In this document: positions 38,990 through 49,116 of the stretch, one piece after another | Layout of the letters: each line of letters begins with the position of its first letter | How positions within the stretch are numbered: position 1 is the first letter of the stretch | Source of the DNA: an uncultured Clostridia bacterium | GTDB lineage: Bacteria > Bacillota > Clostridia > Christensenellales > CAG-138 | Length of the DNA: 60,522 nucleotides | Assembly (NCBI GenBank): GCA_944336625.1 | Contig: CALVLF010000132.1 | Location: forward strand, 1-60,522 | Direction of reading: 5' to 3' | Translations under genes and position numbers: made by a program | Notes under the pieces: model-generated | The model's input: the letters and a program-made list of their open reading frames with translations, nothing else | What the model was told of the DNA's origin: nothing | Databases searched by the model: none

Positions 38990-40219
38990 ATGAAATATCT
39001 CTTGGTCATTGGCGATGGCATGGCAGAAACGCCTCTGGAGGAATTGGGCGGCAAAACGCCCATGGAAGCCGCTCGCAAGCCCTGCATGGACAGCCTATGC
39101 GCCCGGGGCCTGCAGGGCACCGTCCGCACCATTCCTCTGGGTATTGCCCCGGGCAGCGACCCCGGCATCCTTTCCATTTTCAGCTATGACCCCCGCAAGT
39201 ACTTCCATGGCCGCTCCCCCCTGGAGGCAGCAGGCTGCCAGGTCTTCCTCCAGCAGGGAGAAATTTCCTTCCGCTGCAATATGATCACCCTGTCCCCCGG
39301 GGAGGATTTCCCCAGCCGCAAAATCCTTTCCCACAGCGCCGGCTCCATCGATGGGGACACCTCCATCGCCCTGCTCCAGTACCTGCTGGATAATCCGGAA
39401 TTCGCCCAGGCGGCCCAGGCCTGTGGCTTCCGCTTCCATCCCACCCCCTCCTTCCGGCACATCATGGTCAAGGCCGGCGGGGATATACAGGGGTTCCACG
39501 CCACGCCTCCCCACGACATCTTAGGGAAGGAGATCGGCCCTTATTTGCCCAAGGGCCCCGGCGCAGTGGAGTTGACAAAGCTTATGGCCCTTTCCGCAAA
39601 AATTCTGGAGGATGCGCCCCAAAACCAGGCCCGCCAGGCCCAGGGGCGTATGCCTGCCAACTGCATCTGGCCCTGGGCAGAGGGTACGGCTACCATCCTC
39701 CCCTCTTTCCAGGAAAAATTCGGCAAGCAGGGCCTGGTGGTTTCCGCCGTTCCCCTGGTCCAGGGCATTGCCCGGCTGGCAGGGCTGGAAGCGCCCACCA
39801 TCCCCGGCGCCACTGGGGAGCTGGATACCAACTATGCAGGCAAAGCTCAGGCTGCCATAGAAGCCCTGGGGAAATACGATTTCGTAGCGGTTCACCTGGA
39901 AGCGCCGGATGAATGTACCCATTGCGGCGACCTTCCCGGCAAGATCCAGGCCATCGAAAATTTGGATAGCCAAATCCTTCAGCCAATCCTTTCTCATCTG
40001 GAAGCCAGCAGAGAGGATTACCGCATCCTGGCCATGCCCGATCACCAAACCCTCATGACCACCCGCACCCATGGGGCAGATCCCATCCCCTATTTCATTT
40101 TCGACAGCCGGCATCCCCAGGGCTGCGGCAAGCCTTTCTGCGAAAAATGGGCCGCAGCGGGCGGCCTGGTAGACCCGGGGGCGGATCTGATGGGCATCTT
40201 CTTGGAAACCAGCCATTAA
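38990..40219 (+). CDS. apgM: 2,3-bisphosphoglycerate-independent phosphoglycerate mutase (archaeal type)
   Basis: A 409-residue alkaline-phosphatase-superfamily mutase that interconverts 3- and 2-phosphoglycerate. MKYLLVIGDGMAETP carries a metal Asp; GSDPGILSIFSYDP contains the Ser region; VAVHLEAPDECTHCGD and AMPDHQTLMTTRTHG supply metal His and Asp residues. Length and order match ApgM rather than GpmI. The start at 38990 follows AGGAGGCACCCC; the open frame extends upstream without homology. It is monocistronic with two terminators. Confidence 0.95.
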   Translation: MKYLLVIGDGMAETPLEELGGKTPMEAARKPCMDSLCARGLQGTVRTIPLGIAPGSDPGILSIFSYDPRKYFHGRSPLEAAGCQVFLQQGEISFRCNMITLSPGEDFPSRKILSHSAGSIDGDTSIALLQYLLDNPEFAQAAQACGFRFHPTPSFRHIMVKAGGDIQGFHATPPHDILGKEIGPYLPKGPGAVELTKLMALSAKILEDAPQNQARQAQGRMPANCIWPWAEGTATILPSFQEKFGKQGLVVSAVPLVQGIARLAGLEAPTIPGATGELDTNYAGKAQAAIEALGKYDFVAVHLEAPDECTHCGDLPGKIQAIENLDSQILQPILSHLEASREDYRILAMPDHQTLMTTRTHGADPIPYFIFDSRHPQGCGKPFCEKWAAAGGLVDPGADLMGIFLETSH

Positions 40220-40352
40220 GGATATGGCCTGCCGGCTTTGGCCCATCTGCCTGCAAAAGAAAGCAGGGGCAGCCCGCCTTTGTGCCCGTTCTTTCTGAGG
40301 CCCATGCCGCAGGGAGCAAATAAACTTCCTAATCAATCTGCTTTGGCCGTCT

Positions 40353-40384
40353 AGCTACCCTTGAACCTTAAGGGTAGCTTTTTA
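40353..40384 (+). terminator. First terminator of apgM
   Basis: AGCTACCCTT pairs with AAGGGTAGCT across a 7-base loop, followed by TTTTT. Confidence 0.85.
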
Positions 40385-40391
40385 CAGTTTT

Positions 40392-40430
40392 GCGGCTTCC
40401 GGTATTTTTCCGGAAGCCGCCTTTCTTTTT
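40392..40430 (+). terminator. Second terminator of apgM
   Basis: GCGGCTTCCGG pairs with CCGGAAGCCGC across a 7-base loop, followed by CTTTCTTTTT. It lies 10 bases from the end of the convergent glucan synthase gene. Confidence 0.85.
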
Positions 40431-40439
40431 CTTGTTCAT

Positions 40440-43400
40440 TTAAAAGGTAATGTGTATGGTATGGGTCTTTCCATCATCCAGCAAAGGGATGCGGAGGGGG
40501 CCTTTTTTCTCCCCCCGTTTAAATTGGAGGATATAGACGGCCCGGCCAAAGCGGTAGGTTACCTGGAAGCTGTCGAAGGGTACGCAGGGCTTCAAAAGGA
40601 GTTCCTCGCCCCGGCGCTGGATTCCCAGCATATCCTCCAGGCCGATTTTATACAGCCAGGCAGCCGCCCCCGTATACCAGCTCCAGCCGCCCTGGCCCCC
40701 GTTGGGCGGGCCGTAGACATCCCCGGCAATGGCATAAGGCTCCGCCATGTACCGGGCAGCGCCCGTCCAGGTTCGGGTATGTTCCAGGGGATTGAGCAGT
40801 TCGAACAGGCGGAAGGCTTCTTCCGGCCGGTTTAATGCGCAATAGCCCAGCACGGCCCAGGCCGCCCCGTGGGTATACTGTCCGCCGTTTTCCCGCACGC
40901 CGGGGAGATAGGCCGTGATATACCCTACCGGGTTTCCCTGCTCCTGCGGCCCGTGGAAGGAGGGAGCCAGCAGCCTTAGAACGCCCCGCTGGGTATCCAG
41001 CAGGGTCCCGGCCATAGCCTCCATGGCCTCCGCCCCCCGTTTGCCGCCGCAGATCGCCGCCCAGGCCTGGCAGATGCAGTCCATGCGGCAGGCTTCATTC
41101 TGGGCTGAGCCCAGGGGCTTCCCATCCCCGAAATAGGCCCGCCGGTACCAGGCTCCGTCCCAGGCTTCTTCCAGCGCCGCTTCCAGCTGGCGGCAAGCCG
41201 CTTCGTACCGAAGCGCGTCCTCCTTTTCCCCCATCTTTTCCGCCACCGGGATAAAGCGCCGCAGGGTATCCAGCAGGAACCAGCCCAGCCATACGCTCTC
41301 GCCTCCCTTCTGGCCTACCAGATCCATGCCGTCGTTCCAGTCTCCGCCCGCCATAAGGGGCAGGCCATGCTGCCCCCAGCTTAGGCTGCTATCCAGAGCC
41401 CGCCGGCAATGGGCATAAAGGGATTCCGCCAGCTCCCCAGGCTCCATGGCATCATACAGATCCCGCTTCCCAGGGGGGATTTCCCGCTCCTTAAGATAGG
41501 GAACCTGCTCCTGTAAAATGGACCAATCTTCGGAAGTATCCAGATAATGGCAGAGGACATAAGGCAAAAACAGACGGTCATCTGCGATGCGGGTCCGCAC
41601 CCCCTGCAGGGGCATATGCCACCAGTGGAGCACATCCCCCTGGGGGAACTGCCGAGCGGCGCAAAGGAGCAGATGCGCCCGCACCCGCTGCGGGTCCGTC
41701 TGCATCAGGGCCAGCATATCCTGCAGCTGATCCCGGAAGCCATAAGCACCGCCGCATTGATAATAACCCGTCCGGGCCAGCAGCCGGGCAGCATATACCT
41801 GATAGAGCAGCCGCCCATTCATCAGCCCATCAAAGGATTCCATGGGCGTATGGACAGTAATGGCGCTCAGCCTTTCCCGCCATAGGTCCTTTACCCCCTC
41901 TAGCTCTGCCCGGGCTTTCTGGGGGTTGGTTGCCCTTACCCGATCCAGAGCAGCAACTTCCTCCTCCTGGCCCAGAAGGAATACCAGGGACAGGCGCCCC
42001 CGGGGCGGCACCGCCGCCTGAACGCGCAGGCCGCTCATGGCTCCGCCCCAAAGCCGAACCTCTTCTGGCAGGGGATCTATAAGCCAGCCTCCCTCCAGAA
42101 GGGCCTTTCTATCCTGGCATACCTGCGTTTCCCATCCAGGGCAGGCCAGGTAAGCCGGCGGCATTTCCGGCCGCCGCAGGTTTCGGGCAAAGGCTACGCC
42201 GTCCCGGGCTTCCAATTCCAGTGCCTCAGGATGGGGCCGATCGCCCAGTACCCACTCTGCGCCATAGGTCGCCTGGATCCTCCGGCTATGCTGGCCGGGG
42301 TTTTCCAGGGTGAGCAAAGTATATTTTACCGGCGCTTCCCGGTGGACAAACTGGGTCATTTCATAGCGCAGGCCCTGGGCTGCCCCCTGAAAGACCGTGT
42401 AGCCGTAACCGTGGCGGATGCGCACTTCCCCGCCCTGAAGCCGCCCCGCTTCCGGGGTAAAGGGCCGGTGGGCCTCGTTTCCGTCCCAAAGGATCAGCAC
42501 TTCCCCCCGCTGATCCTCCACCGGCTCGTTATACCAGGGGGTCAGCTTATCCTGCCGGCTGTTTTTCCCGAAGGTATAGCCGCCCCCTGATTCGCTCACC
42601 AGGGCTCCGAAATTGGGGTTGGCCAGAATGTTGCACCAGGGCAGGGGCGTCTTTTTCCCTAGGGATAGGGTGATGATATATTCCCCGGACTCCATATGGA
42701 GGCCGCCCAGGCCATTTTCAAAGGAAAGGGGCGGCAGAGGCGGCAGAGCCGTCGCCTCCGGAGCCGGGCAGGCGCCTGGCGCGCCGGCGGCCATGGCCGT
42801 CCACTGGGGCGGCTCCGCCGGAGCGAACTGCTTATCCAGGCTATAGCCCGGCTTGCCGGATACTACTACCATAGCCATATCCTGCAAAAGCTGCCGCTTT
42901 TCCAGGGGCAGGGCGTAGCCATGGAGCAGATGGGCCCCCGGGAACCTGCCGCAAAGCTCCGAAAGCCGGGATTGCAGCTCCCCTCGGTATGCATTGGGGT
43001 AACAGCCCACCAGCACCACGTCCACCCGGCACTGCCGGCCGGCCAGGTAGTTTCCCAGCTCCAACAAGGTTCGGGCCATGCGCAGCCCCTGCAGGCTTTC
43101 CACTTCCATCAGAAGGATGGGCAGGTCGCCGGAAATGCCCAGCTCCCACAGTCCTCCCAATCCGGGGCCTAGCTCTGCACGGGCAGGGCGGCGGCTCTTT
43201 TGCGGAATGCCCAGCAGAAGCCTGGCCCCTATGCGCTCAAAGAGCTCCGCCTTTCCCTCGGAAAGCCCGGCCATCCTTAGGGCGCTTTGGGCATGGGCCC
43301 AGGCCAGCTCCTCCCAAAGGGCCATGCCTTCCCGCAGCTCTCCGGCCTGGGCAATGGCCCGGGCCCGGTCCGGCGCATAGCCCAGGATGAATCGCAGCTC

Positions 43401-46400
43401 TTCATGTTGCCCTGCTTCCAGCCGGATACGGGTGCGGGCGGCGATACAGGGCTCTACGGGCATCTCCTGCGGTTCGCTGCCAAAGGGCCGGGCCATAGCT
43501 TCCCCCAGGGTATTGCCCCGCCCTTGGGCTTCCAGCCTATCCCGGCTGTAATGGGTTTTCCCCGGCCCATACAGCTGGGCGTAGAGATAGCCTTCCGGCT
43601 TTCCTTCCGCCCCTGGCCGGCGATGGAAAAGGAGCATGTCCTCCGTTTCTTCCGATTCGATGGCCAGGCGGACAAAGGCGGGGTGGGCCGCTTCTTCCTC
43701 CTGCACCGCCAGGCAGATCTCCGCAAAAACGCCCAGCTCTACCTCCAGGGCTTCCGTTCCATGGTTTTGCAGGGAGATCACCCGGATCTCCCCATCCTGC
43801 TGGGGGCATACATAAGCTTCTACCTGGGTGGATAGCTGTCCCCGCCGGCCCTGATAGGTCACCTTATGGGGCCGGAGGATGGTTTCCACCCCCTCCGTCA
43901 ACGCCCATACCGTATCTCCCAGCCGGGCCAGGATATGCACGCCCCCCTTCCCCCGCAGGGGATCTGGCCGCCAGCGGGTCAGCATCACATCCCCGCACTT
44001 GGAAAAACCCAGGCCAGCATCCGTCAAAAAAAGGGTATAGTGGCCGTTGGAGAGGAGTTGGGTTTCGGGCACGGCCCGGGGTTCCCGCACGCATCGGGGG
44101 CGGTGGGGCTTGCGGCCCTGGGCTTTTCGCTGGGCAGCAGCGCTCTGAAACTCCCGCAGGGGAATCCCATGGGCCGGCACCTTTTCCTCCAAAAGGATTT
44201 CTACCGCCCGCAGTTCCGGCAGGGAGAGGAAGCGCCGGCTGATGCTTCCGCCGCACAGGCAGTTGGTGATGGCGCAAAGCCCCATGCCCTGATGATGGGC
44301 CATATAGCTCTGCACCAGCTCCCGTTTTTTCCCTGCCGCCACTCTGCCCTCTGTATAATCTAGGGCCTCAAACAGTCCATATTTCCCCAAGGCCCCTTCC
44401 TCCAGCAGAGCCTGCAGGTTTTTAACCGCTGCCTCTTCAAAACCGGGAACGGACAGGGCCAGAAGGGTAGAGTAGGGGGATATTACCCGGTTTTCCTCTT
44501 TCTGGGCCATCATCCCCAGGCCGGGTGTTCCAAAGGCCCGGTATTGATAATACATAGCCCGGTCGAAAGCATAATAGCCCGATTCGGAAATGCCCCAGGG
44601 CAGGCCCTCCCGCTCGCCGTAGCGAAGCTGGGTTTTCAGGGCGTTGGCGCAGCTCTCATGCAAAAGCGTGTCCGGCGTCAGGCCGGTAAAGAGCAAGGGC
44701 ATTAAATATTCAAACATGGTACCGCTCCAGGAAAGGAGGGTACGCCCCCCGGCGGCAGGCACCAATAGGCGGCTGAGGCTGAACCAATGGTTTTCCTCCA
44801 CCTGGCCCAGGGCAATGGCCACCAGGCTGGTAAGGCGGGCTTCGCTGGCCATCAGGTCATACCAGGAGCGGGAAAGGCGGCCCTCGCTTTCGTCAAAGCC
44901 GATGTGAAACAGCCGCCGTTCCCCGTCATAAAGGGCAGTAAAGTCCATATCCTCCGCCAGGGCGCGGCACCGCCGGGCTGCCTCCCGTCCTTCCGCTTCC
45001 CCAAGTTCCAGCAGAGCCGCTTCTGCCGTTAAAAGGCAGGCAGCCAGGTTCCCGCTGTCTACTGTGGAAACATACCGGGGCCGCAGCACGGAAAGATCCG
45101 CCGTTTCATACCAGTTGTACAGGTGTCCCTGCCATTTTTCCATCCGCTCCAGAGTATCCAGCATAGCGCAAATGCCCGCCACCATCTCCCGGCCGCTGAT
45201 GAACCCCAGGTCCCAGGCGCAGACGTGGGCCATAAGGCCCATGCCGATATTCGTGGGGGAAGTATGGGAAACCGGCGGCTTCCAGGGGGATTGCTGGAAG
45301 TTATCCGGCGGCAGGCCATTGTTTTTGCTGCCGGCAAAATCCTGGAAATAAGCCCAGGTTCGTTTTGCAATATCCAGAAGCAGCTCCCGTTCCCCAGCCC
45401 CCAGCCGGCTTCTTTGGGCAGGCTGATCCAGCCGGGCGATCAGCAGGGGCGCCCCCAGCCACATAATTCCCAGCAGCAGCCCGGCAGCTGGGGCCAGCCC
45501 AAAGGCAGCGCCCAAGGCCATCCATCCTGCCGCTGCCGTCTGCTGCCATAGAGCGCCATAGTATTCTCCCAGGCTTTTGGGCCGGGATTTGACCTGGGCC
45601 GCCGTCTGCCACTGCAGCATGTTCCGATGGGAAACGCTTACCCGATACAGGGTGCGCAGCAGCGCATCCGCTATGCGCCAGGCGCCATAGGGCAAGGTGG
45701 CCAGCTCCAGCGCGCAGCGGGCCCAGTCCCGCCGCCCATCCCACAGCACCCCCAAGGGCCGGATCCGCCGGGGAGACAGAAGCGCCCGGAATGGCAAAGC
45801 CAGCAAAGATAAGAGGGGCCCCGAAAAGAAGGACAGCAAAGCTACGGCCCCATACCAACCCCAGCCCAAAAAGGGCAGGGCCAGAAGGCAGGCAAGGCTT
45901 CCAATGGGCGTAAGGCTCCGGCGCATATTATCCCAGATCTTATAGCGGGAAAGGCTGGAAAGGGGGTTATCCCGCAGTATGCCCGCCCTGTCTCGAAGGC
46001 CCCCTGCCAGGAAAGGCAAAAGCTGCCAATCCCCCCGGAGCCACCGGTGTTGCCGTTTCCACCAGGGGATGAAGGCAGTAGGCTCGCTGTCATACAGAAC
46101 CACATCCTCCAGGAGCCCCGCCCCTAACAGGCAGCCTTCCAACAGATCATGGCTCAGAACGGTATTATCCGGAATCCATTCCTCCGTTGCCCGGCCAAAA
46201 ACCTTTACATCAAAAATCCCCTTGCCACCAAAGATCCCCCGGCCGAAAACATCCTGATAAAACTCGGCGCATAGAGGGAAGTAACTATCCAGCCCGCTTT
46301 CCCCGGAAGCGATAAAGGCAAAGGGGCTCTGGGCGGCGCCGCCTGGCAGGGAAACCATACGGGGCGCCAGGATTCCATATCCTTTTTCCACCAGGCCCTG

Positions 46401-48233
46401 GGAATTGCACAGGGGCTGGTTCAGGGGATGGGCCATGGCCCCTACCATTTTGCAAAGGGCCCCAGGGGGCAGTACCGTATCCGCGTCCAGGGTCAAGCAA
46501 TAGCGGATAGCGGCCGGCAAAGGGTAACTAATATAGGTAAAGGCGTTGCAGCGGCCTTTTTCCAGCAGCTCTACCAGGTGGCCAATGGCTCCCCGCTTCC
46601 TCTCCCGTCCCATATAAAGGCCATCGGCTTTATTCAGCTCTCGCCTCCGGTGTAAATAGTAGAACAGGGGTTCTGCCGCCGGATATTTGGCGTTCAGCTC
46701 CTCCGTAAGCTTCCCCGCCAGCTCCAGCAGTGCCCGTTCCCCGGGCCGCCAGGGCTCCTTTCCATCGTGAAAATCCCCCAACACGCCATAGTAGCAGTTG
46801 GGCTGCCGGGTAGCCAGCATATGGGTCTCTATCTGTTCCAAAGCCCCTCGCAGGCTTCCTTCATCCGTGACGAGCACAGGAATGATCACCAGGGTCTTGC
46901 AATCCGCAGGAATTCCCTGGGAAAAATCCAATCGTGGGATCATCCGGGGCCCTTTTCGGGCCAGGAACAGCCGGGTAGAAAGGAGGCTGGCAATGCTCCA
47001 GGCGGGAAGCAGGGCCAATAGGGCCCTATACCAGCCTGTCAGCCCACAAAGGAACAGAAGCGCTGCCAGGAACAGTCCCTGTAAGGCCAGGTACCGGCCC
47101 AGGGTCTTGCCTTCCCCCGGCAACTTACAGCGCTTATCCGGCCGCAGGGCAGCATACAGCTCCCGTTGTCCTTCCTCCAGCAGATAATAGCCCGCCTGTG
47201 CCGGGCGCCCTCCCTCCTCCTGCCGGCCTGCTGCCAGGGATACAGCCTGGCGGGCCACCACCGTTTCTGCCACCCCTAGCCGGGCCGCCAGGATCTCCAC
47301 GCGGCGCCGGTACCAGGCCCGGCTTTTCCCATCCATGGCCGGATAGGTTGCATCCCGCCGAAGGGCGGCATCCACCTTGGAAAAGGCTTCATACAGAGAT
47401 TCCCAGTCCATGGCTTCCAGAGTACGCAGGCTCTTTATGGCCTGGCGCAGCCGGCGGGCGCCAGCGGCATCCGTTTGCTGTGCCGCGGCGAATACAGCCT
47501 CCATATTCTGATCTGCCCGGGCAAAGTGCCGGGTTAGCTGGTCGCAGGCCTCCTGCTCCCCCGCCTCTGCCAGCAGGCTAAAGAGGCGGGCGGCCATTCC
47601 AGGTTTATGGATGATCTCCTCCCTTTCCCATCCTCCGGCGCGCCGGGGAGCTTGGGCTACCAGGGCTTCCGCCTGGCCATATTGGCGCATAGTTTCCTGG
47701 CCGTCAGCACAAGCCAGGCGAATGGCCTTCACCAGGGCAAGGCGCAGCATGGCCGGCAGGGCACAAAGCTCTCGCAGGGTAAGGGGTGCCGTCCCTTGGT
47801 AGGCCTCCAGAAATCTGGACAGGGTTCCTTCCTCCAGCCTGCATTCCCGGTGCCCCACCAGGCATGCAGCAATATCATAAACCCGCGGCAGCCCCAGCCT
47901 TTCTCCCTGGGCCATGGTAGGAAGGCCCCTCCATAGGCCCGGAAGCTCTTCCCGCAGGGCAGCTATGGCCTTTTCTACCACATAAATTTCCTCCAGAAGG
48001 CAGCCCATGGCCCCTGGTACCTCTAGGGCCTGGGCATTACGCTCCCGGGCCTGCCGGTAGGCGCCCAGAATAACCCGCTGATCCTCCTGCACATGAAGGG
48101 CGCCCCGGCCGTTTCGGCCGGAGATGCGGCGGCGGGATATGGCGGAAGCAGACCGCTGCCGCGCTTCTTCCCACAGCTCCTCCCCTTCCAGGTATACATC
48201 TGCCAGCCCTAGATAGGCTCTGTTTGCCAGCAT
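40440..48233 (-). CDS. Cyclic beta-1,2-glucan synthase-like giant enzyme (NdvB/ChvB type)
   Basis: A protein of 2,597 residues. Order: N-terminal helical region (1-380); membrane segments (about 390-435); GT84 glycosyltransferase (about 450-780) with LTLDADTVLPPG near 582, LSHDLLEG and RQHRWLRGDWQ near 731; more membrane segments (about 800-940); a glucoamylase-like domain (about 960-1380; HTSPTNIGMGL near 990, WSGTMFEYLMP near 1175); beta-sandwich modules; and a C-terminal GH94 phosphorylase-like domain (about 2050-2595) with WWHMPLQGVRTR and GGDWNDGM near 2300. The family makes cyclic beta-1,2-glucans from UDP-glucose, with GH94 controlling ring size. Starting at ATG 48233 is favoured by AGGGGGA upstream. 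No exporter gene adjoins it. Confidence 0.9.
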   Translation of the reverse strand: MLANRAYLGLADVYLEGEELWEEARQRSASAISRRRISGRNGRGALHVQEDQRVILGAYRQARERNAQALEVPGAMGCLLEEIYVVEKAIAALREELPGLWRGLPTMAQGERLGLPRVYDIAACLVGHRECRLEEGTLSRFLEAYQGTAPLTLRELCALPAMLRLALVKAIRLACADGQETMRQYGQAEALVAQAPRRAGGWEREEIIHKPGMAARLFSLLAEAGEQEACDQLTRHFARADQNMEAVFAAAQQTDAAGARRLRQAIKSLRTLEAMDWESLYEAFSKVDAALRRDATYPAMDGKSRAWYRRRVEILAARLGVAETVVARQAVSLAAGRQEEGGRPAQAGYYLLEEGQRELYAALRPDKRCKLPGEGKTLGRYLALQGLFLAALLFLCGLTGWYRALLALLPAWSIASLLSTRLFLARKGPRMIPRLDFSQGIPADCKTLVIIPVLVTDEGSLRGALEQIETHMLATRQPNCYYGVLGDFHDGKEPWRPGERALLELAGKLTEELNAKYPAAEPLFYYLHRRRELNKADGLYMGRERKRGAIGHLVELLEKGRCNAFTYISYPLPAAIRYCLTLDADTVLPPGALCKMVGAMAHPLNQPLCNSQGLVEKGYGILAPRMVSLPGGAAQSPFAFIASGESGLDSYFPLCAEFYQDVFGRGIFGGKGIFDVKVFGRATEEWIPDNTVLSHDLLEGCLLGAGLLEDVVLYDSEPTAFIPWWKRQHRWLRGDWQLLPFLAGGLRDRAGILRDNPLSSLSRYKIWDNMRRSLTPIGSLACLLALPFLGWGWYGAVALLSFFSGPLLSLLALPFRALLSPRRIRPLGVLWDGRRDWARCALELATLPYGAWRIADALLRTLYRVSVSHRNMLQWQTAAQVKSRPKSLGEYYGALWQQTAAAGWMALGAAFGLAPAAGLLLGIMWLGAPLLIARLDQPAQRSRLGAGERELLLDIAKRTWAYFQDFAGSKNNGLPPDNFQQSPWKPPVSHTSPTNIGMGLMAHVCAWDLGFISGREMVAGICAMLDTLERMEKWQGHLYNWYETADLSVLRPRYVSTVDSGNLAACLLTAEAALLELGEAEGREAARRCRALAEDMDFTALYDGERRLFHIGFDESEGRLSRSWYDLMASEARLTSLVAIALGQVEENHWFSLSRLLVPAAGGRTLLSWSGTMFEYLMPLLFTGLTPDTLLHESCANALKTQLRYGEREGLPWGISESGYYAFDRAMYYQYRAFGTPGLGMMAQKEENRVISPYSTLLALSVPGFEEAAVKNLQALLEEGALGKYGLFEALDYTEGRVAAGKKRELVQSYMAHHQGMGLCAITNCLCGGSISRRFLSLPELRAVEILLEEKVPAHGIPLREFQSAAAQRKAQGRKPHRPRCVREPRAVPETQLLSNGHYTLFLTDAGLGFSKCGDVMLTRWRPDPLRGKGGVHILARLGDTVWALTEGVETILRPHKVTYQGRRGQLSTQVEAYVCPQQDGEIRVISLQNHGTEALEVELGVFAEICLAVQEEEAAHPAFVRLAIESEETEDMLLFHRRPGAEGKPEGYLYAQLYGPGKTHYSRDRLEAQGRGNTLGEAMARPFGSEPQEMPVEPCIAARTRIRLEAGQHEELRFILGYAPDRARAIAQAGELREGMALWEELAWAHAQSALRMAGLSEGKAELFERIGARLLLGIPQKSRRPARAELGPGLGGLWELGISGDLPILLMEVESLQGLRMARTLLELGNYLAGRQCRVDVVLVGCYPNAYRGELQSRLSELCGRFPGAHLLHGYALPLEKRQLLQDMAMVVVSGKPGYSLDKQFAPAEPPQWTAMAAGAPGACPAPEATALPPLPPLSFENGLGGLHMESGEYIITLSLGKKTPLPWCNILANPNFGALVSESGGGYTFGKNSRQDKLTPWYNEPVEDQRGEVLILWDGNEAHRPFTPEAGRLQGGEVRIRHGYGYTVFQGAAQGLRYEMTQFVHREAPVKYTLLTLENPGQHSRRIQATYGAEWVLGDRPHPEALELEARDGVAFARNLRRPEMPPAYLACPGWETQVCQDRKALLEGGWLIDPLPEEVRLWGGAMSGLRVQAAVPPRGRLSLVFLLGQEEEVAALDRVRATNPQKARAELEGVKDLWRERLSAITVHTPMESFDGLMNGRLLYQVYAARLLARTGYYQCGGAYGFRDQLQDMLALMQTDPQRVRAHLLLCAARQFPQGDVLHWWHMPLQGVRTRIADDRLFLPYVLCHYLDTSEDWSILQEQVPYLKEREIPPGKRDLYDAMEPGELAESLYAHCRRALDSSLSWGQHGLPLMAGGDWNDGMDLVGQKGGESVWLGWFLLDTLRRFIPVAEKMGEKEDALRYEAACRQLEAALEEAWDGAWYRRAYFGDGKPLGSAQNEACRMDCICQAWAAICGGKRGAEAMEAMAGTLLDTQRGVLRLLAPSFHGPQEQGNPVGYITAYLPGVRENGGQYTHGAAWAVLGYCALNRPEEAFRLFELLNPLEHTRTWTGAARYMAEPYAIAGDVYGPPNGGQGGWSWYTGAAAWLYKIGLEDMLGIQRRGEELLLKPCVPFDSFQVTYRFGRAVYILQFKRGEKKGPLRIPLLDDGKTHTIHITF

Positions 48234-48239
48234 AAGCAA

Positions 48240-48779
48240 ATCCCCCTAACGCTTCACATAATCCCTCCTAGTATGGCCCAAGTGGCAGCTTTTCACCCCT
48301 CCGGCCTTTTTATAAGGCATCTTTCAGGGCGGAAAAGATTTTCTCGTTCCGGCGCGCGCTAAGCGCGCGGGTGCTACGCGCACGGCGATAGCGCGCACAG
48401 AGGTTAGCTGGAAACCTGCCACAGTGCCCGCGCCCTTCCTTGAGAGCCGCCCGGCCCCGTAGATTATGGGGCCGGGCTTTCTCCGGAGGCTGAAAGGAAC
48501 GTTCGTGGAAATCTGCAAGGGAGGGCGGCGGGTGCGCAAAGCGCACACAAAGGAGGCCGGGGCTACGCCCCGGCCTCCTTTGGTTTGGCGGGCAAAGTCC
48601 GGCCAAACACCGCCGCCCCCGGCGGCTTTCCATCGTGCGCGACAAAACGGGCAACGCTAGCGAAAGGCCTCGCGTAGCAAGGGTTCCTTTGCAGCTTTGG
48701 CCGGCCGTGCGGCACGAACAAGCCAAAGCTGAATAACCTCGAAAAAGTGGCTATACACAGCCGCTTTTCCGGCGTGCAA
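48240..48779. other. 540-base hairpin-dense non-coding element
   Basis: No gene is supported. The stretch is rich in palindromes: CGCGCGCTAAGCGCGCG-like sequence (about 48350-48369), a perfect 13-bp hairpin AGGAGGCCGGGGC/GCCCCGGCCTCCT (48551-48579), CCGCCGCCCCCGGCGG and repeated GCGTAGC/GCTACGC words. A 138-codon minus frame (48310-48726) reads as low-complexity Arg/Pro/Ser sequence. It resembles intergenic repeat elements that yield spurious ORFs in gut Clostridia, from memory only. Confidence 0.5.
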
Positions 48780-48807
48780 AAAGCCCCAGGCAATAGCCTG
48801 GGGCTTT
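48780..48807 (-). terminator. Terminator after divIVA
   Basis: AAAGCCCCAGGC pairs perfectly with GCCTGGGGCTTT across an AATA loop. It lies 11 bases after the divIVA-like stop on the minus strand, with T's within and after the stem. Confidence 0.85.
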
Positions 48808-48818
48808 AAACTTAGGAT

Positions 48819-49049
48819 TTAATCCTCTGGTAGATTCTTAGGGGGCTCCGGGGATAAGAAGGGACTTTGGGCATTTACCTTTGCCAGCTCCTCCAGAAGC
48901 ATCCGGTTGCGGATTTCCAGGATCTGTATCTCCTGCTCCATCCGCTCCTGATCCCGCAGGATCTCATCCAAAAAGGCATCTACCTCACCTATATCGTACC
49001 CCCGGAAGGAGCGGCTGAACTTGCGCCCGATAATTTCCTGTGCCTGCAT
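48819..49049 (-). CDS. Short DivIVA-domain protein
   Basis: A 76-residue protein matching only the N-terminal membrane-binding part and first coiled coil of DivIVA: IIGRKFSRSFRGYDIGEVDAFLDEIL, then the heptad stretch QERMEQEIQILEIRNRMLLEELAKV. Full DivIVA proteins have about 150 residues or more; the second coiled coil is absent and a Pro-rich tail (SPEPPKNLPED) ends it. It could mark poles or septa as a minimal version. It is 67 bases downstream of sepF, as in division clusters. Confidence 0.85.
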   Translation of the reverse strand: MQAQEIIGRKFSRSFRGYDIGEVDAFLDEILRDQERMEQEIQILEIRNRMLLEELAKVNAQSPFLSPEPPKNLPED

Positions 49050-49116
49050 GATCCCGTTTCCTCCTGCATCCTGCGAAAAGAATGGGGCCGCCCCTGCGGC
49101 CCCGCATCGTGGCCGA

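Noticed and set aside
48310..48726. 138-codon minus-strand frame in the hairpin-rich element
   Set aside because: Arg/Pro/Ser-rich composition from GC-rich palindromic DNA; looks like a spurious frame rather than a protein.
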